Source of the DNA: Leisingera sp. S132
Lineage (GTDB): Bacteria; Pseudomonadota; Alphaproteobacteria; Rhodobacterales; Rhodobacteraceae
Direction: 5' to 3'
Assembly (NCBI RefSeq): GCF_025144465.1
Contig: NZ_CP083553.1
Location: 888,501 to 952,500, forward strand
DNA: 64,000 nt
The notes under the pieces are model-generated. The model saw nothing but the letters and a program-made list of their open reading frames with translations. It was not told the origin of the DNA and did no database searches. Below, in pieces: positions 58,452 to 64,000 of this stretch; position 1 is the first letter of the stretch, and each line of letters starts with the position of its first letter. Both the position numbers and the translations under genes were made by a program.

Positions 58452-59429
58452 TTATTCGGCGGCGTGCCGGCGCGCGGCTTTTTTCTTGGCGTGGGCAAGC
58501 AGGCCGTCGCGGACCCAGGCGCCGTCGTCCCAGGCCTTGTTGCGGGCGGCGAGGCGGTCCACGTTGCAGGGGCCGTTGCCTTTGATCACTTCAAAGAACT
58601 CGCTCCAGTCCGGATCGGTGTAGTCGTAATGGCCGCGTTCCTCGTTCCACTTCAGGTCGGGATCGGGGATCGTCAGGCCCAGGTATTCGGCTTGCGGCAC
58701 GGTCTGGTCGACGAACTTCTGGCGCAGTTCGTCGTTGGTGTTCATCTTGATCTTCCAGGCCATCGACTGGGCGGAATGGACCGAGTCCTTGTCGGAGGGG
58801 CCGAACATCATCAGCGACGGGTACCAGAGGCGGTTCAGCGCATCCTGTGCCATCTTCTTCTGCTCCGGGGTGCCTTCGGCCATCTTGCGGATCGCGTCAT
58901 AGCCCTGGCGCTGGTGGAAGCTTTCCTCCTTGCAGATGCGGATCATCGCGCGGGAGTAGGGGCCGAAGGAGGTCCGCTGCAGCGGCACCTGGTTCATGAT
59001 CGCCGCGCCGTCCACCAGCCAGCCCACTGCACCGATGTCGGCCCAGTTCAGCGTCGGGTAGTTGAAGATCGACGAATACTTCATGCGGCCGTCCAGCAGC
59101 ATCTCGGTGATTTCGTCGCGGGAGACACCCAGGGTTTCCGCCGCGCAGTAGAGGTAGAGGCCGTGGCCGGCCTCATCCTGCACCTTGGCGAGGAGGATCG
59201 CCTTGCGCTCCAGCGTCGGCGCGCGGGTGATCCAGTTGCCCTCTGGCAGCTGGCCGACGATTTCCGAATGCGCGTGCTGCCCGATCTGGCGGATCAGCGT
59301 TTTGCGGTAACCCTCGGGCATCCAGTCCTTGGGCTCGATCTTCTCGCCCGCGTCGATGCGCGCCTGGAAGGCAGCCAGCTTTTCCGGATCGTCCTGGGTC
59401 GCTTCGGATTTGATCATCTGAGCATACAT
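58452..59429 (-). CDS. paaA: Phenylacetyl-CoA epoxidase catalytic subunit PaaA
   Basis: A 325-residue di-iron monooxygenase (also PaaG) that epoxidises the aromatic ring of phenylacetyl-CoA. Metal ligands are visible in [20 protein letters not shown] (EAGH) and [20 protein letters not shown] (EESFH), and an earlier [13 protein letters not shown] segment contacts the CoA chain. [14 protein letters not shown] is conserved. It begins [12 protein letters not shown] with the ATG at 59429, 24 bases after the thiolase gene. It is the largest oxygenase gene in the operon. Confidence 0.96.
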   Translation of the reverse strand: MYAQMIKSEATQDDPEKLAAFQARIDAGEKIEPKDWMPEGYRKTLIRQIGQHAHSEIVGQLPEGNWITRAPTLERKAILLAKVQDEAGHGLYLYCAAETLGVSRDEITEMLLDGRMKYSSIFNYPTLNWADIGAVGWLVDGAAIMNQVPLQRTSFGPYSRAMIRICKEESFHQRQGYDAIRKMAEGTPEQKKMAQDALNRLWYPSLMMFGPSDKDSVHSAQSMAWKIKMNTNDELRQKFVDQTVPQAEYLGLTIPDPDLKWNEERGHYDYTDPDWSEFFEVIKGNGPCNVDRLAARNKAWDDGAWVRDGLLAHAKKKAARRHAAE

Positions 59430-59453
59430 GTCTGGGACCTCCCCTAGGGTTCG

Positions 59454-60656
59454 TTACACGCGTTCGAGGATCAGGGCGGTGCCCTGACCGACGCCGACGC
59501 ACATGGTGCAGAGCGCATACCGCCCGCCGGTGCGCTGAAGCTGATAGGCAGCGGTCAGCACCAGCCGCGCCCCGGACATGCCGAGCGGGTGGCCCAGTGC
59601 AATCGCACCGCCGTTGGGATTAACATGGGGCGCGTCGTCCGGAAGGCCAAGCTCGCGCAGGGTGGCAAGGCCCTGGGATGCAAAGGCCTCGTTCAGCTCG
59701 ATCACGTCCATCTGTTCAATGGTCAGGCCAGTGCGGGCCAGAACCTTGCGGGTGGCAGGCACCGGGCCGATGCCCATGATGCGCGGCTCCACGCCTGCAG
59801 CGGCCATGCCGACGATGCGGGCCATCGGTTTCAGACCGTTCCTCGCCGCAGCCGCTTCATTCGCCATCAGGATCGCCGCAGCACCGTCATTGACGCCGGA
59901 GGCATTGCCTGCGGTCACGGTCTTGTCCGGGCCGTTGACGCCCTTGAGGCCCGCCAGCTTCTCTGCCGAGGTGCCGGGGCGGGGGTGTTCATCGGTGTCC
60001 ACCACCAGATCATCGCCCTTGCGCTGCGGGATGGTGACCTGGGTGATTTCGTCCTTGAAGATGCCGGCCTCATGCGCGGCGGCCCAGCGGGCCTGGCTGC
60101 GGGCGGCGAAGGCGTCCTGATCGGCGCGGGAGACGCCGTAGTCCTCTGCCACGTTGTCGGCAGTCTGCGGCATCGAGTCGGTGCCGTACATCCCGTGCAT
60201 CTTCTTGTTCACGAAGCGCCAGCCGATGGTGGTGTCATAGACCGCATTGGCACGGGTGAAGGCAGAGGTGGCCTTGGGCATCACGAAGGGCGCGCGCGAC
60301 ATGCTTTCGACGCCGCCGGCGATGGCCATGTCATAGTCGCCCGCCTTGATCCCGCGGGACGCCATGCCGACCGCATCCATGCCCGAGGCGCAGAGGCGGT
60401 TAATCGTGGTGCCGGGAACGGAGGTGGGCAGGCCCGCCAGCAGCGCCGCCATGCGGGCCACGTTGCGGTTGCTTTCCCCCGCCTGGTTGGCATCGCCAAA
60501 GATCACATCGTCCAAGGAGCCCCAGTCCACATCCGGGTTGCGTTCGACCAGCGCCGCAATCGGCAAAGAGGCCAAATCGTCGGTACGCACCTGGCTCAGT
60601 GCGCCGCCGTAGCGGCCGATCGGGGTGCGGGTGGCATCGCAGATGAAAGCATCCAT
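59454..60656 (-). CDS. paaJ: 3-oxoadipyl-CoA / 3-oxo-5,6-dehydrosuberyl-CoA thiolase
   Basis: A 400-residue thiolase that splits 3-oxoadipyl-CoA (and in this pathway the dehydrosuberyl ester) to acetyl-CoA and succinyl-CoA. MDAFICDATRTPIGRYGGAL is the family start. INRLCASGMDAVGMASRGIK holds the acyl-accepting cysteine, NPNGGAIALGHPLGMSGARL the histidine, and YALCTMCVGVGQGTALILER the second cysteine. Close relatives are called PcaF or PaaJ; here paaJ is preferred from context. It leads the paa operon, 24 bases before paaA. Upstream lies an inverted repeat that may be the operator. Confidence 0.93.
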   Translation of the reverse strand: MDAFICDATRTPIGRYGGALSQVRTDDLASLPIAALVERNPDVDWGSLDDVIFGDANQAGESNRNVARMAALLAGLPTSVPGTTINRLCASGMDAVGMASRGIKAGDYDMAIAGGVESMSRAPFVMPKATSAFTRANAVYDTTIGWRFVNKKMHGMYGTDSMPQTADNVAEDYGVSRADQDAFAARSQARWAAAHEAGIFKDEITQVTIPQRKGDDLVVDTDEHPRPGTSAEKLAGLKGVNGPDKTVTAGNASGVNDGAAAILMANEAAAARNGLKPMARIVGMAAAGVEPRIMGIGPVPATRKVLARTGLTIEQMDVIELNEAFASQGLATLRELGLPDDAPHVNPNGGAIALGHPLGMSGARLVLTAAYQLQRTGGRYALCTMCVGVGQGTALILERV

Positions 60657-60692
60657 GGGTGTTCGCGTCTCCTGTGGCGGCGGCAGGAAAAG

Positions 60693-60708
60693 CCGACCGT
60701 TGGGTCGG
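60693..60708. promoter_or_regulatory. Inverted repeat 40 bases upstream of the paa operon
   Basis: CCGACC-gttg-GGTCGG is a perfect 6-4-6 palindrome, 37-52 bases before the thiolase ATG. It resembles ACCGACC-type sites bound by TetR regulators in alphaproteobacteria. A PaaR-like repressor is plausible but none is encoded in the window. Confidence 0.5.
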
Positions 60709-60866
60709 TGATACGCCGGAAGATGATTCGCGGCAAGTAAATTGTAACTCAAAAATGTGATGTTGGAAAAATCTGTAACAAGTGGGCGCAGAGCTGTCCG
60801 GTCAGGGGGCTGAACCTTCCTGCATGACTGCAGGAAGCTGCGTGCAGAAGTGAAAGAGCCGGGCGG

Positions 60867-62492
60867 TTACTTCGGTACTTGCCCGCGGTATTTTTCTGTC
60901 AATTCCGGCGCAACTTCATCAGCCTCATAGACCCCCAGCAGGATACCCTTGCGTCCGGACTTGCCGCGGCGCGCTTTGATCTGCGTATCCGACAGGGTGA
61001 TCCGCTGCGACATTCTGAGGCCCCATTCCAACAACCGGTCATACATCAGGTCGAGCACCGCCTGGTGAGCGCCGTCCTTGGCGAGGTCCACCAGTTCATC
61101 CGGGTCGTTTTCCATGTCAAACAGCATCGGCCGCAGCCCGCCCTCGGCATGCATGAACTTCCAGCGCTTGTCCGTCACCATGAACAGCCGCGCATCCTTC
61201 GGCTCCAGCCCCAGCTTTTCACACAGCGGCATGGTGGAGTAATCGAACTCGGCAATGGCATAGTCCCGCCACGCGGGCTTTTCACCCCGCAGGAATGGCA
61301 TCAAGGAGCGCCCCTCCAGGATATGCGGCGCAGGTTCACCGCCCGCTGCCTCCAGGAAAGTGGGCAGCAGGTCGATTGCTTCGACCAGTTCATCGCAAGT
61401 AGTGCCGCGGGTGGCATCGGCCTCCGGGCGCGGGTCATAGATGATCAGCGGCACCTTGATCGAGGGCTCGTGGAACAGGTTCTTTTCGCCCAGCCAGTGA
61501 TCGCCCAGATAGTCGCCGTGATCCGATGTCACCACGATCATGGTGTCCTGCATCCGGCCGGTGTTCTCCAGCCAGTTGAACAGCCGCCCCATCTGGTCAT
61601 CGGCCTGTTTGATCAGCCCCATGTAGGCGGGGATCACCTTCTGGCGCACCTCGTCCCGGCTGAAGGTCCTGCCGATCTGGTTGTTCATCATGCCGTCAAA
61701 CACCGGATGCGCGTCTTCGCGCTCCGCCTCCGAGCGCACAACCGGCAGCACATGCTCCGGCCCGTACAAATCGTGGTAGGGCGCGGGCACGATATAGGGC
61801 CAATGCGGCTTGATATAGCTGAGGTGCGCACACCATGGTGCATCGGCCTGCTCGATGAACGCCATCGCCTGAGTGGTCAGCCAGGGTGTCTCGCTGTCTG
61901 CCTCGGCGACATTGGCGGGCTTGTCCGCATTGACCATGAACCAGCCGGACGCGATGTCATTGCCCTCTATGCCGGCATTGGCAAAATCGTTCCAGGGGTT
62001 GTCTCCGGGATAGCCCTTTTCTTTCAGGTATTCATTGTAAGGGCTGCGTTTGCTGTCATAGAAACCGTCCGGCCCCTCTGCCCACAGCCCGTCATCGCGC
62101 ACCCAGGGGTCAAAGCCGCATTCCGACTGGCGCACGCCGATCACGCTGTCCGGTGCCAGGCCCAGGCGCTGCATCCCGTCAGCATCCGCTACCATATGGG
62201 TCTTGCCGATCAGGTGGCAGCCCATCCCCGCCTTGCGCAGATGGTCCCCCATCGTCCACTCGCCGACCCGCAGCGGATAGCTGTTGAACTGCACCCCGTG
62301 GCTGGACGGGTAACGCCCGGTGTAGCTCGACATCCGCGAGGAGCCGCAGGTTGGCGACTGCACATAGGCGCGGGTAAAGCGCACGCCCCTGGCGGCCAGC
62401 CCGTCGATGTGCGGCGTCTGCAAATGCGGATGGCCGGCGCAGCTCAGATAGTCGAACCGCAGCTGGTCGAACATGATATAGAGGATGTTCAT
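60867..62492 (-). CDS. Sulfatase-family hydrolase (alkaline phosphatase superfamily; possible phosphonate monoester hydrolase)
   Basis: A 541-residue metal-dependent hydrolase. MNILYIMFDQLRFDYLSCAG supplies the first Asp ligands. YVQSPTCGSSRMSSYTGRYP is the active-site motif; cysteine in the C-x-x-S-R context would be converted to formylglycine. LPTFLEAAGGEPAPHILEGR and VTSDHGDYLGDHWLGEKNLF are further metal ligands. The CGSSR core departs from classical CxPSR, closer to phosphonate or choline-sulfate hydrolases. No signal peptide is seen, so it is cytoplasmic. GC-rich spacing from the paa operon suggests separate control. Confidence 0.9.
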   Translation of the reverse strand: MNILYIMFDQLRFDYLSCAGHPHLQTPHIDGLAARGVRFTRAYVQSPTCGSSRMSSYTGRYPSSHGVQFNSYPLRVGEWTMGDHLRKAGMGCHLIGKTHMVADADGMQRLGLAPDSVIGVRQSECGFDPWVRDDGLWAEGPDGFYDSKRSPYNEYLKEKGYPGDNPWNDFANAGIEGNDIASGWFMVNADKPANVAEADSETPWLTTQAMAFIEQADAPWCAHLSYIKPHWPYIVPAPYHDLYGPEHVLPVVRSEAEREDAHPVFDGMMNNQIGRTFSRDEVRQKVIPAYMGLIKQADDQMGRLFNWLENTGRMQDTMIVVTSDHGDYLGDHWLGEKNLFHEPSIKVPLIIYDPRPEADATRGTTCDELVEAIDLLPTFLEAAGGEPAPHILEGRSLMPFLRGEKPAWRDYAIAEFDYSTMPLCEKLGLEPKDARLFMVTDKRWKFMHAEGGLRPMLFDMENDPDELVDLAKDGAHQAVLDLMYDRLLEWGLRMSQRITLSDTQIKARRGKSGRKGILLGVYEADEVAPELTEKYRGQVPK

Positions 62493-62619
62493 CGGCGCCT
62501 CCCGCTCAGTGCTGCTGTATTGATAAACAAGTGAAGCAATTTTGGCGAGGAGATCTTCTTGACGGGCCTCGCCTCAGCTTGAACTATGGCGTCTGTTTTC
62601 TCTATTCCCAACGGCATTC

Positions 62620-63150
62620 ATGACCAGTCCATCAGCCGCCGCCGTGATCCGCCCCGCTGGAATGCATGACTGCTCCAGCCTTGCCGCCCTGTCGATCGAA
62701 GTCTGGGCCGGCACCTATCTGCGCAATGGGATCAGCGCGCATTTCGCGGACTATGTGCTGGCGCATTAAACATCTGCGCATTTTGCCAAGGCCCTGCAAA
62801 ACCCGGCCGAGGGCTTGCTGGTCTCTCAGAACCTGGATGGCATTGACGGCTATATCCGTGTCACGCACGGACGGCCCAGCCCGGCTGGCGGGGCTTCGTG
62901 CACCGAAATATCCACGCTCTACGTCCAGCCGCGGCATCACGGGCGGGGCATCGGGCGGCGCTTGCTGCAAGCCTGGCTGCAACTTTGCCGGTCAAACGGC
63001 TGGGACGCGCCCTGGCTTGCCAGCAATTCGGAGAACTCCCGCGCGATCTCCTTCTATCTGGGCAACGGGTTCGAACATGCCGGGCTGACAAGTTTCAGGA
63101 TCGGCGGCGAAGAATACGCCAACGACGTGCTGCAGTACTCCTCTCTCTGA
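62620..63150 (+). pseudogene. GNAT acetyltransferase gene interrupted by an in-frame stop
   Basis: Reading from ATG 62620: MTSPSAAAVIRPAGMHDCSS, then LSIEVWAGTYLRNGISAHFA and DYVLAH, followed by TAA at 62767-62769. The frame resumes immediately with TSAHFAKALQNPAEGLLVSQ and continues to the full GNAT core: STLYVQPRHHGRGIGRRLLQ (QxxGxG acetyl-CoA motif) and NSENSRAISFYLGNGFEHAG. Only one base need have changed to create the stop. The 3' part alone could start at TTG 62815 and encode about 111 residues, enough for the motif but not a complete fold. Confidence 0.75.
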
Positions 63151-63205
63151 GGCCGCCGGTCAAAACTTCAACGGCCTTTCCAATGTGCAGGCAGAAAGGA
63201 AACAA

Positions 63206-63275
63206 GCGGGCCCGAAGCATGTGCTTCGGGCCCGCCATGGCATCTGGTGGCGCCCGGGCCTGACGGCCCGGGCGC
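63206..63275. terminator. Two adjacent strong hairpins between convergent genes
   Basis: GCGGGCCCGAAGCA/TGCTTCGGGCCCGC (63206-63235) is a 14-bp perfect palindrome with a two-base centre. GCGCCCGGGCC-tgac-GGCCCGGGCGC (63250-63275) is an 11-bp hairpin. Both are GC-rich and lack T-tracts. They separate the broken GNAT gene from the aminotransferase gene. Confidence 0.6.
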
Positions 63276-63295
63276 AGGGGGATCTGGCGCTGATG

Positions 63296-64000
63296 TCAGC
63301 TCACCGCTGCAAAGCCTGCATCCAAGGCAGAGAGGATAGTGCCGGCCTCCGCCTCGCTCAGCACCAGCGGTGGTGACAGGATGATGTTGGGGCCGGAGAC
63401 CCGCACCATGGCGCCTGCTTCATAGGCCGCTTCCTGCAGCGTGCCGATGGTCTTCTTGTCCACGGCTGTCTTGGTGGTGCGGTCGGACACCAGCTCAAGC
63501 GCGCACATCAGGCCGTGGCCGCCGCGGACGTCGCCGATCAGATGGTATTTCTGCTGAAGATCCAGCAGGCCCTGGTGGATCTGGGTGCCGCGGGCGGCGG
63601 CGTTTTGCGTTACGTTCAGGCGAAGGGTCTCTTGAAGGCAGGCCAGGGCTGCAGCCGCACCGACCGGGTGGCCCGAGTAGGTGTAGCCGTGGCCGATTGC
63701 GGCCTTGCCGGTGGTGTCCTTCTCGAAGGTTTCGGTCATGTGGTCTGCAATCATCACCGCGCCAAAGGGGAAGTAACCGTTGGTGATTGCCTTGGCGGTG
63801 GCCGTCATGTCCGGCTGCACGCCCCAGTGGCGAGAGCCGCTCCACGATCCGGTGCGGCCGAAGGCGGTGATCACCTCATCCGCGATCAGCAGGATGCCAT
63901 TTCTGGAGCAGATCTCGCGCACCCAGGGCATGAAGCTGGCGTGCGGCGGGATCACCCCGCCGGCCCCGAGGACCGGCTCCATGATGAATGCGGCGATTGT
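63296..64000 (-). CDS. Class III aminotransferase, C-terminal part (cut by window edge)
   Basis: The visible 234 residues are the C-terminal half of a fold-type I PLP aminotransferase of the omega-transaminase group (beta-alanine/pyruvate, putrescine or taurine type). AAFIMEPVLGAGGVIPPHAS contacts the cofactor ring; LLIADEVITAFGRTGSWSGS has the PLP Asp, and MTATAKAITNGYFPFGAVMI contains the Schiff-base lysine (K of AKAITNG). GYTYSGHPVGAAAALACLQE and NIILSPPLVLSEAEAG close the fold. The N-terminus continues beyond 64000. The acceptor substrate cannot be fixed from this half. Confidence 0.92.
   Translation of the reverse strand, partial: TIAAFIMEPVLGAGGVIPPHASFMPWVREICSRNGILLIADEVITAFGRTGSWSGSRHWGVQPDMTATAKAITNGYFPFGAVMIADHMTETFEKDTTGKAAIGHGYTYSGHPVGAAAALACLQETLRLNVTQNAAARGTQIHQGLLDLQQKYHLIGDVRGGHGLMCALELVSDRTTKTAVDKKTIGTLQEAAYEAGAMVRVSGPNIILSPPLVLSEAEAGTILSALDAGFAAVS

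Overview
The window looks like a chromosomal segment of a marine alphaproteobacterium of the Rhodobacteraceae, most likely the Roseobacter group (Leisingera/Phaeobacter/Ruegeria-like). The evidence is high-GC DNA, a TCA-cycle block (sucA-sucD-sucC, mdh, sdhCDAB) interleaved with ethylmalonyl-CoA pathway genes (mcl2, mch, ecm, ccr), a LuxR/LuxI quorum-sensing pair, a paa phenylacetate operon and several TauE/SafE exporters. The genus assignment is inference from gene content. No rRNA, tRNA or CRISPR array was seen.

Layout. 1-5118 (minus): sucC, a lipoprotein, a family-25 glycosyltransferase, sucD, an unrecognised secreted protein, and sucA cut by the left edge. 5.3-10.6 kb: an insertion-sequence island with two converging IS110-family elements of IS1111 type and one IS3-family element, followed by a decayed ferric-reductase-like gene. 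10.6-17.1 kb: accessory redox and detoxification genes with LysR and TetR regulators (SnoaL-like proteins, quinone-oxidoreductase-like enzyme, nitronate monooxygenase, tautomerase, glutathione S-transferase). 17.5-28 kb: mdh, a TauE/SafE permease, mcl2, nnrU, mch, two TM2 proteins, a VWA protein and sdhCDAB. 28-32.7 kb: small secreted or membrane proteins, a ZIP transporter, a DUF1989 protein, deoD and an H-NS-like gene. 32.8-37.8 kb: ecm, a glycerol-3-phosphate/acyl-glycerol acyltransferase and ccr. 38-42 kb: luxR-luxI, a RecD-like helicase and an SDR. 42-45 kb: a TIGR02186 protein with two tandem TauE/SafE paralogues. 45-50 kb: a BMP-type nucleoside ABC transporter. 50-54.7 kb: rimI-tsaB, nfuA, a HCCA isomerase-like protein, a universal stress protein, a BCAT-like aminotransferase and a VOC protein. 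54.9-60.7 kb: the paa operon. 60.9-64 kb: a sulfatase/phosphonate hydrolase, a broken GNAT gene and a class III aminotransferase cut by the right edge.

How the genes work together. mcl2, mch, ecm and ccr belong to the ethylmalonyl-CoA pathway, which converts acetyl-CoA to C4 and C5 intermediates without a glyoxylate shunt and delivers succinyl-CoA and malate-level carbon to SucCD, SdhCDAB and Mdh encoded nearby. Phenylacetate breakdown (paa) feeds acetyl-CoA and succinyl-CoA into the same node. The nucleoside transporter and DeoD would salvage purine nucleosides.

The strongest regulatory observation is a pair of TGTGATCACA palindromes, about two helical turns apart, found upstream of both sucC and sdhC at almost the same distance from the start codon. 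This suggests one unidentified regulator coordinating both operons. Other notable items are inverted repeats that delimit two IS1111-type elements and point to candidate bridge-RNA regions; hairpins that can hide the ribosome binding sites of luxI and of the H-NS-like gene; two genes each broken by one in-frame stop; and an extra PaaA/PaaC-like protein at the end of the paa operon.
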